Shown: positions 9,806-22,626, counted from the stretch's first letter. The stretch is DNA of 64,000 nt from Chromobacterium subtsugae (GCF_001676875.1 NZ_JYKA01000012.1:1-64000), one strand, 5' to 3'. The notes: a model not told the origin generated them from the letters alone. Numbers and translations are program-made.

Positions 9806-9882
<77 letters not shown>

Positions 9883-9895
9883 TCAGAGAAATGCA

Positions 9896-9924
9896 ATAAT
9901 AGTGAAATCATTTGCCGGCGTCAA
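9896..9924 (-). promoter_or_regulatory. Promoter of tRNA-fMet downstream copy
   Basis: Read on the minus strand: TTGACG at 9919-9924, a 17-base spacer, TATTAT at 9896-9901, and the tRNA 5' end 13 bases further on. Confidence 0.7.
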
Positions 9925-9964
9925 TAGCCTGGACCAAATATTTTCACTCGCAGCGAACTGCCAT

Positions 9965-10000
9965 GAAAAAAGCCGAATCGTTGTCGATTCGGCTTTTTTT
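9965..10000 (-). terminator. Terminator after tRNA-fMet copy 1
   Basis: The same GCCGAATCG/CGATTCGGC hairpin as at 9766, with A6 and T7 flanks. It lies 8 bases beyond the tRNA 3' end. Confidence 0.85.
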
Positions 10001-10008
10001 CTGAAACC

Positions 10009-10085
<77 letters not shown>

Positions 10086-10097
10086 TCAGAGGAACCA

Positions 10098-10126
10098 ATA
10101 TTAAACGGGCTCTTCAAATCCGTCAA
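10098..10126 (-). promoter_or_regulatory. Promoter of tRNA-fMet upstream copy
   Basis: Read on the minus strand: TTGACG at 10121-10126, a 17-base spacer and TAATAT at 10098-10103. The -35 is identical to that of the second copy. Confidence 0.7.
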
Positions 10127-10183
10127 GACTTATTTAAAAATAACTGCAAAATCAGCACCGGCAAGCCTGGGCCGCCGTCAATG

Positions 10184-10210
10184 AAAAAGGGCGGCCATCG
10201 CCGCCCCTTC
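10184..10210 (-). terminator. Terminator after dsbA
   Basis: GGGCGGC pairs with GCCGCCC around a 4-base loop. On the minus strand it is followed by a T-rich run (complement of gaaaaag). It lies about 20 bases past the dsbA stop. Confidence 0.75.
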
Positions 10211-10229
10211 CACAGTGCGGCCGCGCCGC

Positions 10230-10841
10230 TTACTTCTTCTCGCTGCGCGCCTTGGCGATCAGCTCGTTCATCACCACGATCATCCGCTCCGGCGTGCTGG
10301 TGGTCACCACGTACTTGCCGTTGACGATCACGGTCGGCGTGCCCTGGATCTGGTAATCGCGGGTGATCTTGGTCGCGCGCGCCACCTGGGCATTGATGCC
10401 GAAGGAGTTGTAGGTCTGCAGCAGCTTGCCGCTGTCGACGCCCTTCTGCAGCTTGACCCACTTGGTGAACTGCTCCGGGTTGGACAAATCGATGCGCTGC
10501 TTGATCTGCGCGTCGAAGGCCGGGCGGTGCAGCTTGTCGAAGGTGCCTGTGGCGTTGAAGGTGGCGAACATCCGCGCGAAGCCTTCCATCGACTTCTGCC
10601 ATACGATCTGCTCCTTGCGGAAGCTTACGTCGGCAGGCAGCTTGCCCGCCCAGGCCTGGAAAGCCGGATCATCGTCATAGCAGTGAATGCAGTGGTAGGA
10701 AAAGAACTCGATCACTTCCACCTTCTTGGGATTGGCCACCGGCTGAGGCGTGCTCAGCAGTGTGTAATCCTTGCCCAGCTCGATGGCGGCATTCGCCGCG
10801 CCGCTCACCGCCAGCAACACCATCAGCAACCATTTCTTCAT
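10230..10841 (-). CDS. dsbA: Thiol:disulfide interchange protein DsbA
   Basis: A 203-residue periplasmic oxidoreductase with a signal peptide ending SGAANA. The thioredoxin-like active site is FFSYHCIHCYDDDP, so the dipeptide between the cysteines is Ile-His rather than the Pro-His of E. coli. Neisserial DsbA enzymes carry a similar hydrophobic-His pair (CVHC, from memory). The cis-proline loop reads QGTPTVIVNG. DsbA introduces disulfides into exported proteins with its membrane partner DsbB, which is not in this window. The SPOR-protein gene lies 28 bases upstream on the same strand, so the two may be cotranscribed. Confidence 0.93.
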   Translation of the reverse strand: MKKWLLMVLLAVSGAANAAIELGKDYTLLSTPQPVANPKKVEVIEFFSYHCIHCYDDDPAFQAWAGKLPADVSFRKEQIVWQKSMEGFARMFATFNATGTFDKLHRPAFDAQIKQRIDLSNPEQFTKWVKLQKGVDSGKLLQTYNSFGINAQVARATKITRDYQIQGTPTVIVNGKYVVTTSTPERMIVVMNELIAKARSEKK

Positions 10842-10869
10842 TTTGTTTTCCTGTATTGGGAGATAACGA

Positions 10870-11628
10870 CTACTCGGCTTTCACCACATTGGCGTTGATG
10901 CCGTCCTGTTTCAATTGGGCGCGCACGCGATCCACCTCATCCTGCCGGCTGAGCGGGCCCACTCGCACCCGGTGCACCATCCCCTTGTCCGGCACATTGA
11001 CGGACTGGATCTTCGCCTCCACCCCCAATAACGCCAGCTTGGCTTTCAGGTTGTCGGCGTCGTCCTGGTTCTGGAACGCGCCCAATTGCAGATAGACCTT
11101 TTTGGCAGGCGCCGACGCGGAAGGTTCCGCGGCACGGCTGCCCTTGGCATCGGACGTCACCGCATCCACTTGGCCGGGCAATATCTTGTAGAAATCAAAG
11201 CGCTGATCGTTCTTGTCGCTCTTGGCCTGCTGGCCGGCGGGCGCCGCCTTGGGCTTGGCCTCATGCGGCGCGGGCGCTGGCGCGGCCGGCGGCGGCAACG
11301 CCACGGTGTCGGAGTCCAGCGTCGCCTGCTTGGGCTGCGGCTGCGCGGCAGCGGGCGCGGTAGCCGACGCGGCATCGGAAATGCGGGTGCCCGGAGCCAG
11401 CAGCTCGGTCGGCGCCTGCGAAGCCGCCTCCGGCTTGCGCTCGCCCTTGGCCTGGAACGGCGCCGGCGAGCGGTTGAGATACATCGCCAACCCCACCGCC
11501 ACCGCCACGCCCACGATCAGGCCGATGATGATGCCCGCCATCATGCCGCCGCCGCCGCTGCGCGACGAGGACGAACTGCTGCGTCCGCGAGAGGGACGGG
11601 GGGAGTTTTTCAGATCTCGATTAGCCAT
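10870..11628 (-). CDS. SPOR-domain cell division protein (FtsN-like)
   Basis: A 252-residue bitopic membrane protein. It has a short Ser/Arg-rich cytoplasmic tail, a transmembrane segment at about 29-51, an Ala/Pro-rich periplasmic linker, and a C-terminal SPOR domain over roughly the last 80 residues (KKVYLQLGAFQNQDDADNL...VRVGPLSRQDEVDRV). SPOR domains bind denuded peptidoglycan at the division septum, and this architecture fits FtsN. The low-complexity linker prevents firm orthology. It is followed by dsbA. Confidence 0.75.
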   Translation of the reverse strand: MANRDLKNSPRPSRGRSSSSSSRSGGGGMMAGIIIGLIVGVAVAVGLAMYLNRSPAPFQAKGERKPEAASQAPTELLAPGTRISDAASATAPAAAQPQPKQATLDSDTVALPPPAAPAPAPHEAKPKAAPAGQQAKSDKNDQRFDFYKILPGQVDAVTSDAKGSRAAEPSASAPAKKVYLQLGAFQNQDDADNLKAKLALLGVEAKIQSVNVPDKGMVHRVRVGPLSRQDEVDRVRAQLKQDGINANVVKAE

Positions 11629-11691
11629 TCACCACTACCGCTATGTCAAACGGACGGCAAGCATGCCATCCGGGTTGGATTGAGAATTCTA

Positions 11692-14164
<2,473 letters not shown>

Positions 14165-14191
14165 CCGCTGTGTGAAACTGGGGAAACCATA

Positions 14192-15502
14192 ATGAAAAAG
14201 ATACTCGCTGCAATGTGCGGCGGCCTTGCCGCCCTGTCTCTGCCGGCCCTGGCCGACGCGCCCGCCGGCCCGGCCGTAGCCGCCGCCAAGGTGATCAATT
14301 CCGGCGACACCGCCTGGATGCTGACCTCCACCGCCCTGGTGCTGTTCATGACCATTCCCGGCCTGGCGCTGTTCTACGGCGGCATGGTCCGCAAGAAGAA
14401 CGTGCTGGCCACCCTGATGCAAAGCTTCGCCATCACCGCGCTGGTGACCGTGCTGTGGGCGGTCATCGGCTACAGCCTGGCCTTCACCGTCGGCACGCCC
14501 TACCTGGGCGACCTGTCGCGCTTCATGCTGGACGGCATGGTGTACATGAAGGACGCCGGCAAACTGGCCGTGCACCCGCTGGCCGGCACCATACCGGAAT
14601 CGGTGTTCATGACCTTCCAGATGACCTTCGCCATCATCACCCCGGCGTTGATCACCGGCGCCTTCGCCGAGCGGATGAAGTTCTCGGCGATGCTGGTGTT
14701 CATGGCGCTGTGGTCGCTGCTGGTATACGTGCCGGTGGCGCACTGGGTGTGGGCGCCTGGCGGATGGATGGGCGACAAGGGCGTGCTGGACTTCGCCGGC
14801 GGCACAGTAGTGCACATCAACGCCGGCGTCGCCGGCCTGGTGACCGCGCTGGTGCTGGGTAAGCGCGTCGGCTTCGGCAAGGAAGCGATGCCGCCGCATA
14901 ACCTGATCCTGACCCTGGTAGGCGCCTCGATGCTGTGGGTGGGCTGGTTCGGCTTCAACGCCGGCTCCGCCGGCGCCGCCGACGGCCGCGCCGGGATGGC
15001 GATGGTGACCACCCAGGTCGCCACCGCGATGGCCGCGCTGGCCTGGATGTTCGCCGAATGGGTGACCAAGAAGAAGCCGTCGGTGCTGGGCATCGCCTCC
15101 GGCGCGGTGGCCGGCCTGGTGGCAATCACCCCGGCCGCCGGCTTCGTCGACGTCAAGGGCGCGCTGATCATCGGCCTGGCCGCCGGCGTGGTGTGCTTCT
15201 GGGGCGCCACCGGCCTGAAGCACGCGCTGGGTTACGACGACTCGCTGGACGCCTTCGGCGTGCACGGCGTCGGCGGCATCCTGGGCGCGCTGCTGACCGG
15301 CGTGTTCGCGGTCAAGGACATCGGCGGCGCCGACGGCAGCCTGGCTACCCAGGCGCTGGGGGTCGGCGTCACCATCGTCTACTGCGGCGTCGTCACCTTC
15401 ATCCTGCTGAAGCTGGTGAATCTGGCGATCGGCCTGCGCGTGGCGGAAGACGAAGAACGCGAAGGACTGGATGTGGTGCTGCACGGCGAGCGCGTGGAAT
15501 AA
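14192..15502 (+). CDS. amtB: Ammonium transporter AmtB
   Basis: A 436-residue membrane protein with a cleavable signal peptide (ending ALADA) and eleven hydrophobic segments. The pore histidines are seen in VPVAHWVWAPGGW and DAFGVHGVGGILGALL, and the phenylalanine gate region in FAERMKFSAML. It conducts ammonia/ammonium under nitrogen limitation and is gated by GlnK, encoded just upstream in the same operon. A terminator follows 38 bases after the stop. Confidence 0.96.
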   Translation: MKKILAAMCGGLAALSLPALADAPAGPAVAAAKVINSGDTAWMLTSTALVLFMTIPGLALFYGGMVRKKNVLATLMQSFAITALVTVLWAVIGYSLAFTVGTPYLGDLSRFMLDGMVYMKDAGKLAVHPLAGTIPESVFMTFQMTFAIITPALITGAFAERMKFSAMLVFMALWSLLVYVPVAHWVWAPGGWMGDKGVLDFAGGTVVHINAGVAGLVTALVLGKRVGFGKEAMPPHNLILTLVGASMLWVGWFGFNAGSAGAADGRAGMAMVTTQVATAMAALAWMFAEWVTKKKPSVLGIASGAVAGLVAITPAAGFVDVKGALIIGLAAGVVCFWGATGLKHALGYDDSLDAFGVHGVGGILGALLTGVFAVKDIGGADGSLATQALGVGVTIVYCGVVTFILLKLVNLAIGLRVAEDEEREGLDVVLHGERVE

Positions 15503-15540
15503 GCCGCCGGCCAAGCCAAGATTGTTGTGTAAGGGACTTG

Positions 15541-15566
15541 CGGGGCATTCGTGCCCCGTTTTTTTT
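15541..15566 (+). terminator. Terminator after amtB
   Basis: CGGGGCA pairs with TGCCCCG around a TTCG tetraloop and is followed by eight T residues. Confidence 0.93.
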
Positions 15567-15578
15567 GCACGCGCAAAG

Positions 15579-15602
15579 AAAAACCGGCGCGGCGGCCGGT
15601 TT
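15579..15602 (-). terminator. Terminator after sspB
   Basis: AAACCGG pairs with CCGGTTT around a GC-rich 8-base loop. On the minus strand a short T-rich run follows. It lies 22 bases past the sspB stop. Confidence 0.65.
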
Positions 15603-15623
15603 GATCGCAGGCGAAACGCCAGC

Positions 15624-16043
15624 TTATTTGACGATGCGCAGGCTGGGCCTGCCGCTGGGCCGATCCGGCCCCGGGTCGCCGCCCTTCGGCGGATCGGCGT
15701 CCACCGGTTTGGCGTCCTGCTCGGCCTCGGGCGACGGCTCGACCTCGAACCCCATGCCCTCTCCGGTTTCCCGCGCGAAAATCGACATCACATTGCCGAT
15801 CGGCACCCAGATATCGCGCGACACGCCGCCGAAGCGCGCCGAGAACGACAGCCAGTCGTTGTCGATCCGCAGATTCTTGGTGGCGCCTTCGGCGATGTTC
15901 AGCACGATCTCGTTATTCTTCACGTATTCGAGCGGCACGTCGGTGCGCTCGTTGACCCACACCACCACATAGGGGGTGTAGCCGTTGTCGCCGCACCATT
16001 GGTGCAGCGCGCGGATCATGTAGGGCTTGGTGCTGGAGCTCAT
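15624..16043 (-). CDS. sspB: ClpXP protease specificity-enhancing factor SspB
   Basis: A 139-residue protein. The folded N-terminal half (TKPYMIRALHQWCGDNGYTPYVVVWV) binds ssrA-tagged substrates in the family. The C-terminal tail is Pro/Asp-rich and ends in RPSLRIVK, the short motif that docks on the ClpX zinc domain. It helps deliver tagged proteins to ClpXP. The gene follows sspA after 9 bases, as in many proteobacteria. Confidence 0.93.
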   Translation of the reverse strand: MSSSTKPYMIRALHQWCGDNGYTPYVVVWVNERTDVPLEYVKNNEIVLNIAEGATKNLRIDNDWLSFSARFGGVSRDIWVPIGNVMSIFARETGEGMGFEVEPSPEAEQDAKPVDADPPKGGDPGPDRPSGRPSLRIVK

Positions 16044-16052
16044 CGCGTCACC

Positions 16053-16655
16053 TTACTTGCGCATGGCCTTCTCGGACGGAGTCAGCGAGTCGATGAAGGA
16101 CTGGCGCTGGAAAATGCGTTCCGCGTATTTCAGGATAGGCGCGGCGCTCTTGCCCAGATCGATGTTGTAGTGCTCCAGACGCCACATCAGCGGCGCGATG
16201 GCCACGTCTATCATCGAGAAATCGTCGCCCAGCATGAATTTTTGCTTGGAGAAGATAGGCGCGATGGTGGTCAGGCCGTCGCGGATCGCTTCGCGCGCTT
16301 TGGTCGCCTCCTTGCCGGTGGCGCCAGCTTCCAGCGTTTTCACGTAGATGAACAGCTCGTTCTCGAAACGGTGCAGGAACAGACGCGCGCGCGCGCGCAT
16401 CACCGGGTCGGCCGGCATCAGCTGCGGGTGCGGGAAGCGCTCGTCGATGTATTCGTTGATGATGTTGGATTCGTGCAGGATCAGATCGCGCTCCACCAGA
16501 ACCGGCACTTCGTTGTACGGGTTCATCACGGCCAGATCTTCCGGCTTGTTGTGGATATCCACGTCGATGATTTCGAAATCCATGCCCTTTTCGAAGAGCA
16601 CGATACGACAGCGCTGGCTGAAGGGGCAGGTGATTCCGGAGTAGAGGGTCATCAT
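16053..16655 (-). CDS. sspA: Stringent starvation protein A (GST-fold RNA polymerase-associated)
   Basis: A 200-residue protein with an N-terminal thioredoxin-like GST domain (TLYSGITCPFSQRCRIVLFEKGMDFEI) and a C-terminal helical domain. SspA binds RNA polymerase and remodels transcription under stress without glutathione transferase activity. Two ATG codons are adjacent, so the start is either 16655 or 16652. It precedes sspB and lies downstream of petC after a terminator. Confidence 0.93.
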   Translation of the reverse strand: MMTLYSGITCPFSQRCRIVLFEKGMDFEIIDVDIHNKPEDLAVMNPYNEVPVLVERDLILHESNIINEYIDERFPHPQLMPADPVMRARARLFLHRFENELFIYVKTLEAGATGKEATKAREAIRDGLTTIAPIFSKQKFMLGDDFSMIDVAIAPLMWRLEHYNIDLGKSAAPILKYAERIFQRQSFIDSLTPSEKAMRK

Positions 16656-16760
16656 GGCGGAAATAATCCTTGACTAACAATGAATTGATGTAGCAGGGCA
16701 TTCTAGCACCTTCCCACCCCCATTTGCCAGCTTTTCAATACAACATCATGATTACAAAAG

Positions 16761-16789
16761 AAAAAAGGCGGAATCGCTTCCGCCTTTCC
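16761..16789 (-). terminator. Terminator after petC
   Basis: AAGGCGGAA pairs with TTCCGCCTT around a short loop. On the minus strand six T residues follow. It separates petABC from sspAB. Confidence 0.88.
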
Positions 16790-16805
16790 TTCTGCCGCCC
16801 CGCGC

Positions 16806-17576
16806 TTAATGCACGTCGCGCCAGTATTCCTTCTTCAGCAGGTAAACCAGCGGGAACAGCAGCAGGCCGAGGAACATCAGCACCACGTAGCCGATCTGCT
16901 GGCGCTGCACCTGGGCGGGCTCGCCCATGAACACCAGAAAGTTGGTCAGATCGGTCATCCGCTTGTCGTACTCGACGGTGTTGGCCTTGCCGTTTTCCAG
17001 CTTGGTCAGGGTGCCGGCTTTCACCAACTGCAGCTTGTGCACCTCGTTGCCCTCGGCGTCCTTCTCGGTCTTCAGCACCTGCTCGCCTTGCCATTCCCAG
17101 AAGACGTGCGGCATGCCCACCTTGTCGAACACCAGATTGTTCCAGCCGGTGGGGCGGGATGGATCGCGATAAAAGCTGCGCAAATAGCTGTACAGGTAAT
17201 CGGCGCCGCGCGAGCGGGCGATCAGCGACAGATCCGGCGGCGTGGCGCCGAACCAGTTCTTGGCGTCCTTCTTGTCCATCGCGATATTCATCTGGTCGCC
17301 GATCTTGGCGCCCTCCGGCAGCAGGTTGGCCTTGATCTGCTCTTCGGTCAGGCCGATGTCCTCCAGCCGGTTGTAGCGCAGCATGCTGGCCGAGTGGCAG
17401 GACAGGCAGTAGTTGACGAAGATCTGCGCGCCGCGCTGCAGGCTTTCGGTGTCCTGGATGTCGATGTCGGCCTTGGCCAGCGCCGGGCCGCCCTCGTTGG
17501 CCAGCGCAGGAGCCGCCAACGGCAGCGCCAGCGCCAGCGCGGCGGCGGCGATCAGGTTGCGGATCGTGTTGTTCAT
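16806..17576 (-). CDS. petC: Ubiquinol-cytochrome c reductase cytochrome c1 subunit
   Basis: A 256-residue protein. The start at 17576 gives a signal peptide (MNNTIRNLIAAAAL...PALANE); the longer open frame upstream runs into petB and is spurious. The heme-binding site is VNYCLSCHSAS (CxxCH). The Met ligand region is near MTDLTNFLVFMGEP, and a C-terminal membrane anchor reads IGYVVLMFLGLLLFPLVYLL. It passes electrons from the Rieske centre to soluble cytochrome c. It is the third gene of petABC and starts 17 bases after petB. Confidence 0.95.
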   Translation of the reverse strand: MNNTIRNLIAAAALALALPLAAPALANEGGPALAKADIDIQDTESLQRGAQIFVNYCLSCHSASMLRYNRLEDIGLTEEQIKANLLPEGAKIGDQMNIAMDKKDAKNWFGATPPDLSLIARSRGADYLYSYLRSFYRDPSRPTGWNNLVFDKVGMPHVFWEWQGEQVLKTEKDAEGNEVHKLQLVKAGTLTKLENGKANTVEYDKRMTDLTNFLVFMGEPAQVQRQQIGYVVLMFLGLLLFPLVYLLKKEYWRDVH

Positions 17577-17593
17577 TTTCCTTATCCCCTTGC

Positions 17594-18937
17594 TTACACG
17601 TTCATGGCGAACAGCGCCGCCAGGAACACGGTCAGCAGCACCAGCACCACGAACTGGATCTGCCGCTTGGCGTTGGTGTCGGTGACGCGCTCCGGCACCG
17701 GGATGCTGCCGACATCGTTCTTGGTGTAGAACGGCATGCCCAGGAAGAAGGCGAAGTAGACCACCGAGAAAATCTGCGACAGCGCGGTGCGCAAACCAGT
17801 CGGCGGCATCGCGCCCAGGATGCCCAGGCCGATGAAGGCGGCGATGAACAGCGCCAGCGCGATCTTGAACTTGGGTCCGCGGTAGCGGATGGATTTGATC
17901 GGCGAGCGGTCCAGCCACGGCAGGAAGGCGATCAGCACCACCGCCGCGCCCATCGCCAGCACGCCCCACACCTGGGTGCCGGCAAACGACGGCACCGCGC
18001 GCAGAATGGCGTAGAACGGGGTGAAATACCATACCGGCGCGATGTGCGGCGGCGTTTTCAGCGGGTCAGCCTGGTCGAAATTTGGGTGCTCGAGGAAGTA
18101 GCCGCCCATTTCCGGCAGGAAAAACACGATCGCGGAGAACACGATCATGAATACCACCACGCCCAGGATGTCCTTGATCGAGTAATAAGGATGGGAGTAG
18201 ATGCCGTCCAGATACAGGCCAGTGTTCGGATCCTTGGGTTGCTGCTTGATTTCCACGCCGTCCGGGTTGTTGGAGCCCACTTCGTGCAGCGCCATCAGGT
18301 GGGCCACCACCAGCGCCAGCAGCACCAGCGGCACCGCGATCACGTGCAGCGCGAAGAAGCGGTTCAGCGTGGCGTCGGACACCACGTAGTCGCCGCGGAT
18401 CCATACCGACAGGTCGGGGCCGATCACCGGGATGGAGCCGAACAGGTTGACGATCACCTGCGCGCCCCAGAACGACATCTGCCCCCAGGGCAGCAGGTAG
18501 CCCATGAAGGCTTCCGCCATCAGGCACAGGAAGATCAGCGTGCCGAACACCCAGACCAGTTCGCGCGGCTGCTTGTACGAGCCGTAGATCAGGCCGCGGA
18601 ACATGTGCAGGTACACCACCACGAAGAACATCGAAGCGCCGGTGGAGTGCATGTAGCGGATGATCCAGCCGCCCGCCACGTCGCGCATGATGTATTCGAC
18701 CGAGGCGAAGGCGACCGGGATGCCGGCGGCGTTCAGCGTGCCGTCCGGCTTGTAGTTCATGGTGAGGAAGATGCCGGTGACGATTTGCAGCACCAGCACC
18801 AGCATCGCCAGCGAGCCGAAGAAGTACCAGAAGTTGAAATTCTTGGGGGCGACGTATTTGCCCCATTGGCTTTCCCACAGGGCGGTCAGCGGGAACCGCG
18901 CATCCACCCAGTTGAGCAGCTTTTGTGCTTTGTTCAT
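17594..18937 (-). CDS. petB: Ubiquinol-cytochrome c reductase cytochrome b subunit
   Basis: A 447-residue full-length cytochrome b, not split. It has paired heme-binding histidines in RYMHSTGASMFFVVVYLHMFRG (written here only to show the spacing) and in FFALHVIAVPLVLLALVVAHL. The Qo-site motif is present as the PDW-equivalent region HPNFDQADPLKTPPHIAP and PVWYFTPFYAILRA. It oxidises ubiquinol and drives the Q cycle. It is the second gene of petABC, 14 bases downstream of petA. Confidence 0.95.
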   Translation of the reverse strand: MNKAQKLLNWVDARFPLTALWESQWGKYVAPKNFNFWYFFGSLAMLVLVLQIVTGIFLTMNYKPDGTLNAAGIPVAFASVEYIMRDVAGGWIIRYMHSTGASMFFVVVYLHMFRGLIYGSYKQPRELVWVFGTLIFLCLMAEAFMGYLLPWGQMSFWGAQVIVNLFGSIPVIGPDLSVWIRGDYVVSDATLNRFFALHVIAVPLVLLALVVAHLMALHEVGSNNPDGVEIKQQPKDPNTGLYLDGIYSHPYYSIKDILGVVVFMIVFSAIVFFLPEMGGYFLEHPNFDQADPLKTPPHIAPVWYFTPFYAILRAVPSFAGTQVWGVLAMGAAVVLIAFLPWLDRSPIKSIRYRGPKFKIALALFIAAFIGLGILGAMPPTGLRTALSQIFSVVYFAFFLGMPFYTKNDVGSIPVPERVTDTNAKRQIQFVVLVLLTVFLAALFAMNV

Positions 18938-18951
18938 TTTTCGCCCTCAGC

Positions 18952-19536
18952 TTATTTGTCGTCGCCAATCAACAGGCGGGTGTCGGACAGATACTTGTGC
19001 GGGGGGATTTCCAGGTTCTTCGGCGCCGGCACGCCCTTGAACACGCGGGCGGCGAGGTCGAACTTGGAACCATGACAGGGGCAGTAGAAGCCGCCCAGCC
19101 ATTCCGGCCCCAGATCCGCGGGCGCGAGATCGGGACGGAAAGTGGGGGAACAGCCCAGGTGGGTGCAGATGCCCACAGCCACCAGGTATTCGGGTTTGAT
19201 CGAGCGATGCTCGTTCTGGCAGTACTTAGGTTGCTGATCCACCTCGGATTGCGGATCGACCAGCTTGGGGTCGTTCTTCGGCAGGTTCTTCAGCTGCTCT
19301 GGCGTGCGGTTGAGAATCCACACCGGCTTGCCGCGCCATTCGACGTTGATCTTCTGTCCCGCCTCGATCTTGCCGATGTCGACCTCGACCGGCGCGCCGG
19401 CCGCCTTGGCCCGCTCGGACGGGAAGAAACTCAGGAAAAACGGCGTGGCCGCGCCGACCACCGCCACACCCCCAACAGCGCTGGAAGCCACCGTCAGAAA
19501 ACGACGGCGCCCCGTATCGACTTGCTGTTCACTCAT
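18952..19536 (-). CDS. petA: Ubiquinol-cytochrome c reductase Rieske iron-sulfur subunit
   Basis: A 194-residue protein. I chose the ATG at 19536 (MSEQQVDTGRRRFL) because GAGGA lies 8-12 bases upstream; an ATG five codons earlier is possible. A Tat-type twin-arginine RRRFL precedes the single membrane anchor. The 2Fe-2S ligands are in ICTHLGCSP and CPCHGSKFD. It is the first gene of petABC. About 110 bases upstream is a Nif3-family gene on the same strand. Confidence 0.95.
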   Translation of the reverse strand: MSEQQVDTGRRRFLTVASSAVGGVAVVGAATPFFLSFFPSERAKAAGAPVEVDIGKIEAGQKINVEWRGKPVWILNRTPEQLKNLPKNDPKLVDPQSEVDQQPKYCQNEHRSIKPEYLVAVGICTHLGCSPTFRPDLAPADLGPEWLGGFYCPCHGSKFDLAARVFKGVPAPKNLEIPPHKYLSDTRLLIGDDK

Positions 19537-19650
19537 TACAGTCATCCTCAATCGTGGAAATCGAGCCCTTAACCGCTGGATTTTACCCGATTACTAGTAG
19601 GGACTTGAAGCTTCTATGCAAATAAATTGACCAGGACGCCAGCAACTTGC

Positions 19651-20397
19651 TTAAACTGGGTTTAAAACATCAATAAATTCGACATTTATGCCAGAGAATT
19701 GCGCCAAATGCTGCCCAAGTGCCTGGATGCCGAAGCGTTCCGTGGCATGATGCCCGGCTGCGATGAATGCGACATCGCACTCGATCGCCATGTGGTAATT
19801 CTGTTCCGACGCTTCCCCGGTAATGAAGGCGTCCACCCCCAGCGCGATGGCGTCGGCGAAAAATCCCTGCGCGCCGCCGGTGCACCAGGCCACTTTGCGC
19901 ACCGGCTTGTCGCCGCGCCCCAACAGCTGCGCATCCCGCCCCAGAGCCGCCGAAACATGGCTGGCGAAGGCCTGGGCAGCGCCACCACCGCGCCAGTCGC
20001 CATGCCACAGCAGGCCCTGCTCCCCCGCCTGGCCGACGGGCTCCAGCCCCAGCACCTGCCCCAGCTGCGCGTTGTTGCCCAGCGACAGGTGCCCATCAAG
20101 CGGCAGGTGGTAGGCCAGCAGGCTGATGTCGTGCTGCAGCAGGGTGCGGATGCGCTGCTTCTTCATGCCGCAAACGCGCGCGTCCTCGCCTTTCCAGAAA
20201 TAGCCGTGGTGCACCAGGATCGCGTCGGCGCCGCGCGCCGCCGCCGCATCGATCAATGCCTGCGACGCCGTCACGCCGGTCACGACCTTGGCCACTTCCG
20301 CCCTGCCCTCCACCTGCAAGCCATTGGGCGCGTAATCCTTGTAACGCCACGGCTCCAGCCAGCCGTCCAGCAGACTCTGCATTTCGCTCAACAACAT
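19651..20397 (-). CDS. Nif3-like dinuclear metal centre protein (YbgI family)
   Basis: A 248-residue protein of the Nif3/YbgI (DUF34) family. Metal-ligand motifs are seen in ILVHHGYFWKG (H63, H64) and in AAGHHATERFG near the C-terminus. GITASQALIDAA-like and YHLPLDGHLSLGNN stretches are also typical. The family forms hexameric toroids with a two-metal site; a GTP cyclohydrolase-like or metal chaperone role has been proposed, and the biological function is unsettled. It lies upstream of petABC on the same strand. Confidence 0.88.
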   Translation of the reverse strand: MLLSEMQSLLDGWLEPWRYKDYAPNGLQVEGRAEVAKVVTGVTASQALIDAAAARGADAILVHHGYFWKGEDARVCGMKKQRIRTLLQHDISLLAYHLPLDGHLSLGNNAQLGQVLGLEPVGQAGEQGLLWHGDWRGGGAAQAFASHVSAALGRDAQLLGRGDKPVRKVAWCTGGAQGFFADAIALGVDAFITGEASEQNYHMAIECDVAFIAAGHHATERFGIQALGQHLAQFSGINVEFIDVLNPV

Positions 20398-20465
20398 CGC
20401 GCTCTCCTTTCAATATCTACCATTTCGCCTATTTTGCCAGATGCATGCCTATTTCCCGCCGAAAA

Positions 20466-20493
20466 ACAAAAAACCCCGCTCAAGGCGGGGTTT
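20466..20493 (-). terminator. Terminator after groEL
   Basis: AAACCCCGC pairs with GCGGGGTTT around a 5-base loop. On the minus strand a T-rich run follows. It lies about 25 bases past the groEL stop. Confidence 0.88.
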
Positions 20494-20518
20494 CGTTTTT
20501 CAGCAGGAAAAGCCGAGC

Positions 20519-22165
<1,647 letters not shown>

Positions 22166-22211
22166 CTAACTCTCCAGAACTCAGTATATGAAGTGGGGGT
22201 AAGGGTCGGAT

Positions 22212-22499
22212 TTACTCAACGATGCCCATTACGTCTTCCTCGCGCATCACGAGGACTTCGTCGCCGTCGACCTTGACGGTCTGACCGGAATACTTGCCAA
22301 AAATCACTTTGTCGCCAACTTTCAGATCCAGCGAACGACGCTCGCCGTTCTCCAGGATCTTGCCGTTGCCGACAGCGAGAACCTCGCCCATGTCCGGCTT
22401 CTCTGCAGCGGCGCCCGGCAGAACGATGCCGGAAGCGGTCTTTTCTTCAGCCTCGAGGCGCTTGATAACAACACGGTCGTGCAGGGGACGGATTGCCAT
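22212..22499 (-). CDS. groES: Co-chaperonin GroES (Hsp10)
   Basis: A 95-residue co-chaperonin. The start at 22499 gives the canonical [20 protein letters not shown] and has AGGAGA about 6 bases upstream; the 26-residue extension in the same frame is not homologous. The mobile loop reads [16 protein letters not shown]. It caps GroEL and is the first gene of the groESL operon. Confidence 0.97.
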   Translation of the reverse strand: MAIRPLHDRVVIKRLEAEEKTASGIVLPGAAAEKPDMGEVLAVGNGKILENGERRSLDLKVGDKVIFGKYSGQTVKVDGDEVLVMREEDVMGIVE

Positions 22500-22570
22500 T
22501 AGATCTCTCCTAATACAGTGGCTGTTTGAGAGTTGAAAACCAGAAATATTCAAGTGTGCGGATAGGTGGA

Positions 22571-22597
22571 TTAGCACTCACCGCTTGCGAGTGCTAA
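22571..22597. promoter_or_regulatory. CIRCE operator (HrcA site)
   Basis: TTAGCACTC-N9-GAGTGCTAA is a perfect match to the CIRCE inverted repeat. It lies between the groESL -10 and the groES start, so HrcA would block transcription until heat stress. Confidence 0.97.
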
Positions 22598-22626
22598 TAA
22601 TAGGGACGACAGGGAGGCTTTTCAAG
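22597..22626 (-). promoter_or_regulatory. groESL promoter (sigma70-like, overlapping sigma32-like)
   Basis: Read on the minus strand: TTGAAA at 22620-22625, a 17-base spacer and TATTAT at 22597-22602. The same bases read CTTGAAA-N14-CCCTATTA, close to the sigma32 consensus CTTGAAA-N13/14-CCCCATNT. The -10 touches the CIRCE operator. Confidence 0.75.
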
